Below are positions 21,501 through 31,876 of a DNA stretch of 39,928 bases, in pieces (position 1 is the first letter of the stretch; the number at the start of each line of letters is the position of its first letter). Position numbers and translations under genes: made by a program. Source of the stretch: Triparma columacea (taxonomy: Eukaryota > Sar > Bolidophyceae > Parmales > Triparmaceae). Under the pieces are notes generated by a model, which ran no database searches, had not been told where the DNA came from, and worked only from the letters and a program-made list of their open reading frames with translations. Location: positions 1 through 39,928 of the forward strand of contig BRYA01000591.1 of assembly GCA_030267965.1 (NCBI GenBank), in the 5' to 3' direction.

Positions 21501-22584
21501 GTTCTCCCAGCGTAAGTTCCTCTACATAATCCTCGGCGGCATAATGGCGCTCTACGTCAGCTTCCTTATGATGGTCGTAAAGGAGATGGACGACACGCTA
21601 TGCGCGCTGGAGAACTTCGTGTTCCACCTGTCCGTCTGGGTAATCATGCTGGCGCTGGGATGCAAGACGTACCGCACGAACAAGATCGCTAACAACAAGT
21701 ACATGAAACGCGTTAAGATTACAGACTGGATGCTCCTCCGCGTAATGGCCGCCGTCGTTCTCGCTGTTATTGTCCTCCTCATCGTTCAAGCTGTCAAGTA
21801 CCCAGCCAGGGTATACGAGAGGGTCGGTACCCCTCGTCTTACCGAGGGTGACGTTCGCCTAACCTACGTCGTCGACATGTGCTCAGCGGGTATCTCACCC
21901 GTAAGCTCAACACTGTGGATTGGGGAGATAAGCGGGGTTATATACCTGGGGGTATTGGCGCACTTTACCAGGAAGGTACCAAGCGCATTCGCTGAGGCCA
22001 AGTATATTGCACTCAGTATTTACAACATCATCCTGATTATCGCCTTCATGGCCATAATGGTCCTTGCCGTTAAGATAGACACCGACTTCCCTGAGCTTTT
22101 CGTAGGCGTAACAGGTTTCGCAATGTTCATGGGTGGTGGTGTAATGCAGGGTTTAATATTCATCCCCAAGTTTGTCCTCGTCCTAAAGAAGCGCGAGGTA
22201 AAGATGGAGGATATAATGATGACTACGAAAAGAGGTAGCAGGGACAGCCACAACGATGTGGGGACACCATTGAGTGAGGCGGGCAGGCAACCGAGCGGGG
22301 TTTACAGGGCGGGGAGCTTCAAGGGTGGGGGAAGCTTCACCAAGAGGGGGGAGGGGGGGCTGGGGGGGCTCAACTCCATAAAGGCGGGGGCTATGGGAAG
22401 CATGGCTACGCACCTGGAGGCGGAGGAGAGGGCTAGGGGTGAAAGTTACTTGGAGGAGGAGGAGGGTGGGGGTGGGGAGGGAGGAGGAGGTGGNNNNNNN
22501 NNNNNNNNNNNNNNNNNNNNNNNNNNNNNNNNNNNNNNNNNNNNNNNNNGGGGGGGGGGTGGAGGAGTAGCGGCGGAAAAGTAA
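18591..22584 (+). CDS. Class C (GABA-B/glutamate-type) GPCR with propeller-like and filamin-like ectodomain
   Basis: Five exons: 18591-18747, 18837-19049, 19167-19860, 19943-21265 and 21375-22584; all donors are GTGAG. The product is about 1198 residues, inexact because 56 N lie near the 3' end. Residues 1-15 are a signal peptide, followed by a short Cys-rich stretch. Residues about 55-350 show repeated beta-strand motifs such as FIDFSPDGQNLYFTSP and GLNGHLYVSDYSFG, suggesting a beta-propeller. Residues about 540-790 resemble two filamin-type Ig repeats, with DEFGN, DNQDGTYDLC, SSPLSVFVNPGAP and RDSRGN motifs. Residues about 800-1075 form a seven-helix domain of class C type: CALENFVFHLSVWVIMLALGCKTYR around the TM3 Cys, FAEAKYIALSIYN before TM6, and PKFVLVLKKRE after TM7. 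A Gly/Glu-rich cytosolic tail follows. No Venus-flytrap domain is visible. Ligand unknown. Confidence 0.85.
22494..22549. other. Assembly gap, 56 N, in the GPCR C-terminal tail
   Basis: The N run is embedded in GGTGGGGG/poly-G sequence encoding a Gly-rich tail. The reading frame stays open if the gap is exactly 56 bases, but the true size is unknown, so the last residues and stop codon of the GPCR are provisional. Confidence 0.95.
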
Positions 22585-22727
22585 TTACGCGGCCTCCTTT
22601 GTTTTTGGAAGTGAAGGTGTTATTTTATAATTTCCCTCTTGAAAGTATAGTCGTAGCGGTCGGAAAAGTAATGACTTGGGCTCCTTTTGTTTTTGAGAAA
22701 GTGTTATTTATAATTTCCCTCCTCGAC
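22567..22727. repeat. 86-bp-period direct repeat spanning the GPCR stop codon and 3' flank
   Basis: GTAGCGG followed by CGGAAAAGTAAT, then a T-rich part ending ATAATTTCCCTC, occurs at 22567-22641 and again at 22653-22727 with small changes. The first copy contains the inferred stop codon (AAG TAA); the second lies in the 3' flank before ARF1. Confidence 0.75.
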
Positions 22728-22823
22728 GTAGTATTTCCTCCTCCATAGATTCCTCTCAGTCGCCTTTGCGCTTTGCCCTTGTCCCCTCCCCCCCCTTGGT
22801 AAATTTGTAATCTGTCCCCCCCT

Positions 22824-24195
<1,372 letters not shown>

Positions 24196-25056
24196 ATGTT
24201 AGATTCCCTATTAATATCCGGTACCTCCTTATCATCCCCTCTAAAAATCCTCGGTTCATCCGCTCTACCTCCCCCCCAACCTGCCCTCAAGTCTTTACCA
24301 ACACAACAAACTAAGAGAAGGGGGAGCAGGAGGGAATTCAAGAGAGGGAAGAGAAACGCTGTTAGAGAGACGACGGCTGTCAGGAAACTCGAACCCTTAC
24401 CCGCACCGGTAGTTGGTGTTGATTCTGTAATAAAGAAGAGTACACCCAAGCCCAGGTTGAGGAGGAAGTCCACTTCTAAGAAAAAGGTCTCACGTCCCCC
24501 CCCCCGTGAGACGGCATTAGAGAGAGCCCTACGTGCCTGGGATCCCTCCCGTCGTATGGAGTGTATCCGTTCTCTCGTAACAATCCGATACTCCCATTAC
24601 AACCAAAAATTCGAGGCGAGGGATGGGGTTATTAAGTACGAAGACGTGGATAAGGAGTACTGTATATCGTATGTATTCAGAGGAGACTATAATAGGGAAC
24701 TTAAAATCGGGGACGTTAAACTCGAGAAGGCTTCAGAGGCCGGGAAAATTGGGGCGGACTACTTTCTAGGCGTTAAGAGCGCTATACCGGAGAACGTTTA
24801 TTGGCTTGTTGTTGAGGAGGGGAAGGAGGGGGTGGGGGTTGAGGGGGGTAAAAAGAGACATGGGGGGGGACTGGGGCAGAAGAAGGGGGTACTTATGCCC
24901 AAAGTTGGGGTTGGTAAGGCTACTATGGAGAGCGAAGAGATAACGAGGAAGCTAAAAGGGATGACGGGGGAAGAGATTAGGGAGGGGGGGGAGGTTATTA
25001 GGGACTTGATTGAAAGGAGAGACCTTGAGGATGTGCTTTACGGAGGAGGTGGGTGA
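24196..25056 (+). CDS. Basic protein with DIX-like domain (tentative)
   Basis: Single-exon frame of 286 residues from ATG 24196. Residues 1-105 are basic and Pro/Ser/Lys/Arg-rich, probably disordered. Residues about 150-240 contain YCISYVFRGDYNRELKIGDV, then YFLGVKSAIPENVYWLVVEE and, after a Gly/Lys-rich insertion, VLMPKVGVGKATM. That order (YxFxG, FK-like, W-x-x-V acidic, LP-x-x-x-x-K) is like DIX domains, which form head-to-tail polymers in Dishevelled and Axin. The match is weak and from memory of the family pattern. The C-terminal 45 residues are charged and helical. It converges with Bud32 114 bp away. A lineage-specific protein is the alternative. Confidence 0.6.
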   Translation: MLDSLLISGTSLSSPLKILGSSALPPPQPALKSLPTQQTKRRGSRREFKRGKRNAVRETTAVRKLEPLPAPVVGVDSVIKKSTPKPRLRRKSTSKKKVSRPPPRETALERALRAWDPSRRMECIRSLVTIRYSHYNQKFEARDGVIKYEDVDKEYCISYVFRGDYNRELKIGDVKLEKASEAGKIGADYFLGVKSAIPENVYWLVVEEGKEGVGVEGGKKRHGGGLGQKKGVLMPKVGVGKATMESEEITRKLKGMTGEEIREGGEVIRDLIERRDLEDVLYGGGG

Positions 25057-25169
25057 CATGGACTTAAGATGATCCCTAACGAAGAAAACTTGAAAATTAT
25101 TTCGCACACTTTGTTTTGTTTCAACAAATACACACCCGCATCCTACCTTTCCCCCCCCCCCCTTCCCCC

Positions 25170-26108
25170 TTACCCGAAGCACTCTCTTTTCCTCCCTCTC
25201 ATTCTAACCTCTCCAAGTTTGTGTACAACCTTATCCCCCAGTCTGCATTCGTTCTTATACACTCTCTGAATCTCTTCCTTAAGTTCCTCCGCATCTTCAT
25301 GCGTGCTAACCACACTCCTCTCAAGGACGTATAGGTCGACCGCGAAATCCTCAGCGGGAGGAGTCTTACCTTTACCACCACCTCCCCCACCCCCACCCCC
25401 AACACCCAGGTTACAGAGACCAAAGTCTATTGCAGTTACCGATTTACCTAATCTCCTCCTCTTCCCCCCCCCCTCCTCTTCTTCCCCATCCTCCTCTGTA
25501 CAGTCAGTAACCATGAAGTTACTAGTAGTTAAATCCCCATGACACATTCCCCCTTCATGCATTTTAATGATCCCTCTAACCATCCCCCCCACCGCATCCT
25601 TCCCTTCCCTCCCGTACCCTTTACCTTGTATCCATACATTGTCTAAGTACTCCCTGAGTGTACAACCACCGTTAAGGTTACCGAGGAGGGGGTATATTAT
25701 TATACCGTGTTTGGGGGAGGAGTATAATACGGGAGGGGTTAAGACACCGAGACGACGGGCGCGGACGGATCCTTTTACCTCGTTGGAGGTACGACGCTTT
25801 GTTAGAATTGTATCGAGGGATGGGTGACGGTAGGTTTTGGGGAATCGGTGCTTTACTACTATGTAGGAGGATGGTGAGGGTGGCAGTGGGGGTGGTGGTG
25901 GTGGTGTTGTCTCTGTTGTCGTAGATGACGTCTCTGTTGTTGTTGTAGTTGTTGTTGTTGTTGTTGTTGGAAATAAAAGTGTTGATGGATAAAGATATAC
26001 AATAGCTTCTGCTCCTTGTGAAAGTACTTTAATTGGATTAGGATATGGTGGCGATGGTGTATATGTATTGGAGTGTAAGTCAGCTGTTGTAGAAGATGAT
26101 GAAGACAT
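25170..26108 (-). CDS. BUD32: Bud32/PRPK, EKC/KEOPS complex kinase
   Basis: Single-exon gene of 312 residues; the family is usually about 220-260, and the extra length is low-complexity insertion. Bud32 is the atypical kinase/ATPase of the KEOPS complex, which makes the universal tRNA modification t6A. Visible motifs are the glycine-poor ATP loop SQGAEAIVY (about residue 30), the VVKHRFPKTYRHPSLD lysine segment, EVKGSVRARRLGVLTP, the catalytic CHGDLTTSNFMV (about 188), AIDFGL (about 228), AEDFAVDLYVLERSV and the conserved basic C-terminus VRMRGRKRE. A Thr/Pro-rich insertion sits between the ATP loop and the lysine, and an acidic/Gly insertion between the catalytic loop and DFG. All core residues are present, so the protein should be functional. 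Confidence 0.95.
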   Translation of the reverse strand: MSSSSSTTADLHSNTYTPSPPYPNPIKVLSQGAEAIVYLYPSTLLFPTTTTTTTTTTTETSSTTTETTPPPPPPLPPSPSSYIVVKHRFPKTYRHPSLDTILTKRRTSNEVKGSVRARRLGVLTPPVLYSSPKHGIIIYPLLGNLNGGCTLREYLDNVWIQGKGYGREGKDAVGGMVRGIIKMHEGGMCHGDLTTSNFMVTDCTEEDGEEEEGGGKRRRLGKSVTAIDFGLCNLGVGGGGGGGGGKGKTPPAEDFAVDLYVLERSVVSTHEDAEELKEEIQRVYKNECRLGDKVVHKLGEVRMRGRKRECFG

Positions 26109-26700
26109 TAGAAAGGGGCAAATGGGGGCAAATGTTTGGGGGGTCGGGATGGGACGTGTTGTTTTTTCTCCTCAGGAAGACGTTTCAACGCTAAAAATAC
26201 CCTTAGAGATGCTCTTACGAGATATGAAGAGATAAGATTCTAGATATGTAGCAATATTGTGACTGATTCAGGACTAAATATAGAGACTATTTCGTGGCCA
26301 AAATGGCACAGATGAGATAGATTGTGTTTGAGGTTATGAGGGAGGGTGATATTGACGTTTAAGCTTGAAATTTCGCGCAGCGGTGTTGTTATACGTATGA
26401 TACGGAATTATTGAAAAAATATATGAAATGACGTCCACCTTCATATAGAATCTGATCTTAATAATTTGATTTATCAGCAAAACGGCTTTTTTTACGGCGA
26501 TTTTTACGCTCCCTACCATTGCAATGTTGTTGATAGGACTGCTGTACGCAAGAATTCTACTTACGAACCGTGGAAAGTTATCTGATCCAAGCAATATTTT
26601 AATTGGGCTTTTTCGAGAATTGGGTCGCACGATAATCCTGGGGAAATTGGAACAGCCCGGTCCTAAATTGAAAGAGACCATAAAGAAGACCGTAACTACG
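26109..26700. other. Divergent intergenic region between Bud32 and a secreted-protein gene
   Basis: This 592-bp stretch is AT-rich, with no gene seen. An in-frame ATG at 26524 would extend the downstream protein, but the sequence between it and 26701 has a different composition and would bury the signal peptide. Confidence 0.55.
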
Positions 26701-27102
26701 ATGAAACTTTTGCTTGCTCCTATCATGGCCCTTATCGCATTCTCTACGACCGCTAACTCGCAGCTCGTAGCCTCCCCGCGTACAGGGAGTCTGATTATGA
26801 CCCTACCTCCCTCCATCCTCTCGCAATCCCTGACAAAGGACCAGGTTTACGCTGTTAATTGCACAGCCACGCTCTCAGATGGTAGCGTCTGCACTGAGGA
26901 AGACTTGGGCAACGGAGGATGCCTAATCTCCTGCAACACAAAGGCGAAGGACGGGAAGGAGGAACCTGCCGAGGATTTTATGGGGTCAACTTGCACGCGC
27001 TCGCATGAATTTTGCTGCGAGGCTCCGGGAGGGGACCCAGCGAACTGCGGTCCCTCTTACACCGACGATTGCGCAGCCAAAAACAGCTGCTGCTGCGGTT
27101 AA
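26701..27102 (+). CDS. Small secreted cysteine-rich protein
   Basis: 133 residues from ATG 26701, chosen because it starts directly at a signal peptide (MKLLLAPIMALIAF, predicted cleavage after TTANS). The mature part has twelve cysteines, including CC and a terminal CCC, spaced like a disulfide-rich extracellular domain, and is acidic. No known family was recognised. An upstream in-frame ATG at 26524 would add 59 residues. It converges with the first LRR gene. It could be an extracellular-matrix, binding or defence-type peptide; nothing in the sequence decides this. Confidence 0.7.
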   Translation: MKLLLAPIMALIAFSTTANSQLVASPRTGSLIMTLPPSILSQSLTKDQVYAVNCTATLSDGSVCTEEDLGNGGCLISCNTKAKDGKEEPAEDFMGSTCTRSHEFCCEAPGGDPANCGPSYTDDCAAKNSCCCG

Positions 27103-27281
27103 TTTGGGAGAGTGGGGGGGGGGTTACATCACAGGGAATGAGTAAACACAATTAAATTGGAAGCGTTTCTTACCGAAGCATGAGCTCTTTTTTTCGTCCC
27201 GAAGTAACAGGGGATTCAAGGAATTAGCGCCTTTGAAAAATAATTCAACGAACTTTGATTCAACAACAAAGAGAGAGAGTT

Positions 27282-28553
27282 CTACAGAAATTCCAGAATT
27301 ACTCTCCACAAAACTTTCGGGATCTTCTCACGTGCCTCACTTTCCCTTAGTGGTGGTGCTTCAACTCCGTCAGTTCGCTTCCGCTTCCTAGCCGATCTCC
27401 TGGGTGGATTCTCCACGTGATTCCAGCTTCCCTTGAGGCACAGCAGAGCGTTGACGCGTTCACGTATGCGGTGCCACCTAGAATGGAGGAGGTCCTCGAC
27501 GGTCGACATATTTTGATCAGCAGCGGCAGCGATGAGGGCAGTGCAGTCTAAGAAGCAGTCGATACCGATGGAGACAGCAGGAGATAAACTGAATTTCGTC
27601 AGGGCAGAGCATCCGTAGAAGGCGCGATAACTAAGCGTGGTCACTGAGTCCGGGATGGTGATGGCCGTGAGGGAGGAACAGTCTTGGAAAGTGCCCTCGC
27701 CAATCATTGTCACTCCGTCCGGGATGCTGATGGCCGTGAGGGAGGAGCATCCAATGAAGGCCCAAACGCCAATCCTCGTCACTGAGTCCGGGATTGTGAT
27801 GGCCGTGAGGGAGGAACATCTGGAGAAGGCGGAAAGGCCAATCATCGTCACTCCGTCCGGGATGGTGATGGCCGTGAGGGAGGAGCATCCATAGAAGGCG
27901 CTTTCGCAAATTGTAGTCACTCTGTCCGGTATGGTGATGGCCGTGAGGGAGGAGCATCCTCTGAAGGCGCCCTCACTAATCGTCATCACTGAGTCCGGGA
28001 TGGTGATAGCCGTGAGGGAGGAGCATCCATCGAAGGCGTAATCACCAATCCACGTCACTGAGTCCGGGATTGTGATGGCCGTGAGGGAGGAGCATCCGTG
28101 GAAGGCGTAACCGCTAATCGACGTCAATGAGTCCGGGATTGTGATAGCCGTGAGGGAGGAGCATCCCCAGAAGGCGCTGCGGCCAATCTCCGTCACTGAG
28201 TCCGGGATTGTGATGGCCGTGAGGGAGGGGCATCCAGAGAAGGCGTTATAGCCAATCATCGTCACTCCGTCCGGGATTGTGATGGCTGCGAGGGAGGAGC
28301 ATCCGCAGAAGGCGCGTTCGCCAATCGTTGTCACTGAGTCCGGGATTGTGATGGCCGTGAGGGAGGAGCATCCTCTGAAGGCGAAATCGCCAATTGTCGT
28401 CACTCCTTCCGGGATTGTGATGGCTGCAAGGGAGGAGCATCTCATGAAGGCGTTATCCCCAATCGTTGTCACTCCCTTTGCAAAAGTCACCTCTGTGAGT
28501 TCATCGTTGTCTCTGAAGCTCTCTATGCCAGAGTACACTGCTGAGTAGGGCAT
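27282..28553 (-). CDS. BspA-type leucine-rich repeat protein, copy 1 of 3
   Basis: Single exon, 423 residues, starting MPYSAVYSGIESF. After an N-terminal cap, twelve 23-residue repeats of the form C-S-S-L-T-A-I-T-I-P-D-x-V-T-x-I-G-x-x-A-F-x-G run to about residue 300, with an imperfect repeat closing the solenoid. This is the LRR_5/BspA (Treponema pallidum-type) LRR, a protein-binding surface expanded in several protist lineages. The C-terminal domain has CFLDCTALIAAAADQ, a basic RRSARKRKR cluster that could be a nuclear signal, and an IPKVLWRVILEFL end resembling the first helix of an F-box. No signal peptide or membrane segment is seen, so an intracellular protein is likely. It is nearly identical in layout to the next two genes. 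Confidence 0.9.
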   Translation of the reverse strand: MPYSAVYSGIESFRDNDELTEVTFAKGVTTIGDNAFMRCSSLAAITIPEGVTTIGDFAFRGCSSLTAITIPDSVTTIGERAFCGCSSLAAITIPDGVTMIGYNAFSGCPSLTAITIPDSVTEIGRSAFWGCSSLTAITIPDSLTSISGYAFHGCSSLTAITIPDSVTWIGDYAFDGCSSLTAITIPDSVMTISEGAFRGCSSLTAITIPDRVTTICESAFYGCSSLTAITIPDGVTMIGLSAFSRCSSLTAITIPDSVTRIGVWAFIGCSSLTAISIPDGVTMIGEGTFQDCSSLTAITIPDSVTTLSYRAFYGCSALTKFSLSPAVSIGIDCFLDCTALIAAAADQNMSTVEDLLHSRWHRIRERVNALLCLKGSWNHVENPPRRSARKRKRTDGVEAPPLRESEAREKIPKVLWRVILEFL

Positions 28554-29011
28554 TGTGGGAAGGATGAAAGTAATAGTACTGACAGCGCTTGAGCTAGAGT
28601 ATGCTGGGGTATGGCGTGAATGATTAGATGGAGAGGAGGAGATTGAAAGTTAGGTATTTGGCCGATGTAGTTTTGTTGAGACCAAATTTTAGCTAAATCC
28701 TGTAATGTGTTTGGATATGGTGTAGGTAGTAGTATTGTTGTTGGTATTGTGAAGAGTTTGGTTGGTTGTAAAAAGTCGCTAAATACTAAAATAAAGTATA
28801 AAATACAATATAAAATGCAGTCCAAAAGGAAGTCAGGGAACAGGGGTTTCGGCGGAGAAGAGGGAGGACAATGACTTTGAGCCCAGAGTGAGCTTTTTGA
28901 ATGACACATTCAAACGTAAAGATGCCGACGTGCGTAGTATTTTTTTCAATTGTCGGTAAAATGAATTGGTCCCAGATAAACAATTGAACGATTGATTTAA
29001 CAACAAACAGT
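28554..29011. repeat. Duplicated intergenic spacer between LRR copies 1 and 2
   Basis: A 458-bp spacer that is closely similar to 30155-30595, from GAAGGATGAAAGTAATAGTA next to the start codon through TTCAAACGTAAAGATGCCGA to the next gene's stop. It holds the promoter of copy 1 and the 3' flank of copy 2. No gene is seen. Confidence 0.85.
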
Positions 29012-30154
29012 TTACAGAAATTCCAGAATTTCTCTCCACAAAACTTTCGGGATCTTCTCACGTGCCTCACTTTCCCTTAGCGGTGGGGCTTCAACTCCGT
29101 CAGTTCGCTTCCGCTTCCTAGCCGATCTCCTAGGTGGATCCTCCACGTGATCCCAGCTTCCCTTGAGGCACAGCAGAGCGGTGACGCGTTCCATCACAGC
29201 GACATTGCGGTGCCACCTATAATGGAGAAGGTCCTCGACAGTCGGCATATTTTTGTCGGCAGCGGCAGCGATTAGGGCAGTGCAGTTTGAGAAGCAGTCG
29301 ATACCGACGGAGACGGCAGGAGATAGAATGAGTTTCGTCAGGGCGGAGCAATCCCTGAAGGCGGCACGGCCAATTGTCGTCACTCCATCTGGGATGGTGA
29401 TGGCCGTGAGAGAGGAGCATCCGCTGAAGGCGCATTCGCCAATCGTTGTCACTCCATCCGGGATTGTGATGGCTGCGAGGGAGGAGCATCCCCAGAAGGC
29501 GCCATTGCCAATCGAGGTAACTGAGTCCGGGATTGTGATGGCTGCGAGGGAGGAGCATTGCTGGAAGGCAAAAGATTCAATCTTTGTCACTCCGTCTGGG
29601 ATTGTGATGGCCATGAGGGAGGAGCATCCGAAGAAGGCGGCACTGCCGATCATCGTCACTCCGTCTGGGATCGTGATGGCCGTGAGGGAGGAGCATCCGT
29701 CGAAGGCATATTCGCCAATCTTTGTCACTCCGTCCGGGATTGTGATGGCCGTGAGGGAGGAGCATCCATCGAAGGCGCTTCTGCTAATCGTCGTCACTCC
29801 AACTGGGATTGTGATGGCCGTGAGGGAGGAGCATCCGTTGAAGGCGTTGCTGCCAATCGTCTTCACTCCGTCCGGGATGGTGGTCGCCGTGAGGGAGGAG
29901 CAACTGTGGAAGGCGTAATCACCAATCGAGGTAACTGAGTCCGGGATTGTGATGGCCGTGAGGGAGGAGCATCCAGAGAAGGCGTCATTGCCAATCATCG
30001 TCACTGAGTCCGGGATTGTGATGGCTGCGAGGGAGGAGCATCCCCTGAAGGCGTTATCCCCAATCGTTGTCACTCCCTTTGCAAAAGTCACCTCTGTGAG
30101 TTCATCGTTGTCTCTGAAGCTCTCTATGCCAGAGTACACTGCCGAGTAGGGCAT
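29012..30154 (-). CDS. BspA-type leucine-rich repeat protein, copy 2 of 3
   Basis: Single exon, 380 residues. The N-terminal cap and C-terminal domain (DCFSNCTALIAAAADK, HYRWHR, RRSARKRKR, IPKVLWREILEFL) are nearly identical to the neighbours. It has ten CSSL-type 23-residue units against twelve in copies 1 and 3, which accounts for its shorter length. The exposed x positions differ between units while the scaffold is fixed. The same promoter-proximal sequence precedes all three genes, so co-regulation is likely. Confidence 0.9.
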   Translation of the reverse strand: MPYSAVYSGIESFRDNDELTEVTFAKGVTTIGDNAFRGCSSLAAITIPDSVTMIGNDAFSGCSSLTAITIPDSVTSIGDYAFHSCSSLTATTIPDGVKTIGSNAFNGCSSLTAITIPVGVTTISRSAFDGCSSLTAITIPDGVTKIGEYAFDGCSSLTAITIPDGVTMIGSAAFFGCSSLMAITIPDGVTKIESFAFQQCSSLAAITIPDSVTSIGNGAFWGCSSLAAITIPDGVTTIGECAFSGCSSLTAITIPDGVTTIGRAAFRDCSALTKLILSPAVSVGIDCFSNCTALIAAAADKNMPTVEDLLHYRWHRNVAVMERVTALLCLKGSWDHVEDPPRRSARKRKRTDGVEAPPLRESEAREKIPKVLWREILEFL

Positions 30155-30595
30155 TGTGGGAAGGATGAAAGTAATAGTACTGACAGCGCTTGAGCTAGAG
30201 TATGCTGGGGTGTGGCGTGAATGATTAGATGGAGAGGAGGAGATTGAAAGTTAGGGATTTGGCCGATGTAGTTTTGTTGGGACCAAATTTTACTAAAGCC
30301 TGTAATGTGTTTGGATATGGTGTAGGTAGTAGTATTGTTGTTGGTATTGTGAAGAGTTTAGTTGGTTGTAAAAAGTCGCTAAATCCTAAAGTAAAGTATA
30401 AAATACAATATAAAATGCAGAAAGTTCAGGGATTTCGGCGGAGAGGGGAGGACACGATGAGCCCAGAAAGACCTTTTTGAATGACACATTCAAACGTAAA
30501 GATGCCGATGTGCGTAGTATTTTTTTCAATTGTCGGTAAAATGAATTGGTCCCAGATAAACAATTGAACGATTGATTTAACAACAAAGAGAGACT
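30155..30595. repeat. Duplicated intergenic spacer between LRR copies 2 and 3
   Basis: A 441-bp spacer homologous to 28554-29011, with small indels. Promoter of copy 2 and 3' flank of copy 3. The open plus-strand frame at 30229-30480 is a by-product without domain support. Confidence 0.85.
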
Positions 30596-31876
30596 CTACA
30601 GAAATTCCAGAATTTCTCTCCACAAAACTTTGGGGATCTTCGCACGTGCCTCACTTTCCCTTAGCGGTGGGGCTTCAACTCCGTCAGTTCGCTTCCGCTT
30701 CCTAGCTGATCTCCTCGGTGGATTCTCCACGTGATCCCAGCTTCCCTTGAGGCACAGGAGAGCGTTAACGCGTTCTGTCACAGCGTTTTTGCGATGCCAC
30801 CTATAATGGAGAAGGTCCTCGACAGTCGGCATATTTTTGTCGGCAGCGGCAGCGATTAGGGCAGTGCAGTTTGAGAAGCAGTCGATACCGACAGAGACGG
30901 CAGGAGATAAACTGAGTCTAATCAGGGCAGTGCATCCGTTGAAGGCGTCGTTGCAAATCGTTGTCACTCCGTTAGGGATGGAGATTGCCGTGAGGGATGC
31001 GCAGCCAAGGAAGGCGCCACTGCGAATCGTCGTCATTTCGTCTGGGATCGTGATAGCCGTGAGGGAGGAGCATCCGTAGAAGGCGCCAGCATCAATCGTT
31101 GTCACTCCTTCCGGGATGGTGATGGCTGTGAGGGAGGAGCATCCCCCGAAGGCGCTTTCGCCAATCATCGTCACTCCGTCCTGGATGGTGATGGCCGTAA
31201 GGGAGGAGCAGAAGCAGAATGCATACTTGCCAATTGTCGTCACTCCGTCTGGGATTGTGATGGCCGTGAGGGAGGAGCATCCTGCGAAGGCTTGACTGTC
31301 AATCTCCGTCACTGAGTCCGGGATTGTGATGGCCGTGAGGGAGGAGCATCCGTAGAAGGCGCCATCGCAAATCATCGTCACTCCTTCTAGGATGGTGATG
31401 GCCGTGAGGGAGGAGCATCCCCTAAAGGCGTATTCGCCAATCTCCGTCACTCCATCTGGGATTGTGATGGCCGTGAGGGAGGAGCATTCTTGAAAGGCCC
31501 AGTTGCCAATCTTCTTCACTCCATCCGGGATTGTGATGGCCGTGAGGGAGGAGCATCCTGCAAAGGCGCCACCGTCAATCGTTGTCACTCCGTCCGGGAT
31601 GGTGATGGCTGTGAGGGAGGAGCATCTGCTGAAGGCGCCAAGGCCAATCGATGTCACTGAGTCCGGGATTGTGATGGCCGTGAGGGAGGAGCATCCAGAG
31701 AAGGCGTCATTGCCAATCATCGTCACTGAGTCCGGGATTGTGATGGCTGCGAGGGAGGAGCATCCCCTGAAGGCGTTATCCCCAATCGTTGTCACTCCCT
31801 TTGCAAAAGTCACCTCTGTGAGTTCATCGTTTTCTCTGAAGCTCTCTATGCCAGAGTACACTGCTGAGTAGGGCAT
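30596..31876 (-). CDS. BspA-type leucine-rich repeat protein, copy 3 of 3
   Basis: Single exon, 426 residues from the ATG at 31876, the same MPYSAVYSGIESF start as copies 1 and 2; the frame is open further upstream but has no ATG. Twelve 23-residue units (eleven CSSL and one CASL) follow the cap and give way to the shared C-terminal domain with RRSARKRKR and the WREILEFL end. The first 85 bp or so upstream match the upstream regions of the other two copies. It diverges by 141 bp from the epimerase-like gene. Confidence 0.9.
   Translation of the reverse strand: MPYSAVYSGIESFRENDELTEVTFAKGVTTIGDNAFRGCSSLAAITIPDSVTMIGNDAFSGCSSLTAITIPDSVTSIGLGAFSRCSSLTAITIPDGVTTIDGGAFAGCSSLTAITIPDGVKKIGNWAFQECSSLTAITIPDGVTEIGEYAFRGCSSLTAITILEGVTMICDGAFYGCSSLTAITIPDSVTEIDSQAFAGCSSLTAITIPDGVTTIGKYAFCFCSSLTAITIQDGVTMIGESAFGGCSSLTAITIPEGVTTIDAGAFYGCSSLTAITIPDEMTTIRSGAFLGCASLTAISIPNGVTTICNDAFNGCTALIRLSLSPAVSVGIDCFSNCTALIAAAADKNMPTVEDLLHYRWHRKNAVTERVNALLCLKGSWDHVENPPRRSARKRKRTDGVEAPPLRESEARAKIPKVLWREILEFL

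Noticed and set aside
26524..26700. N-terminal extension of the secreted Cys-rich protein from the ATG at 26524
   Set aside because: It would place the signal peptide 59 residues inside the protein, and its base composition is like the AT-rich intergenic region.
29253..29938. Long plus-strand open frames across the LRR genes
   Set aside because: A repeat period divisible by three keeps antisense frames open. Their proteins are repetitive reflections of the LRR units and have no independent support.
27640..31800. Dense 69-bp direct repeats that could suggest a CRISPR array or satellite
   Set aside because: The period is three times 23 and the minus strand reads through as BspA-type LRR units without stops; there are no unique spacers.
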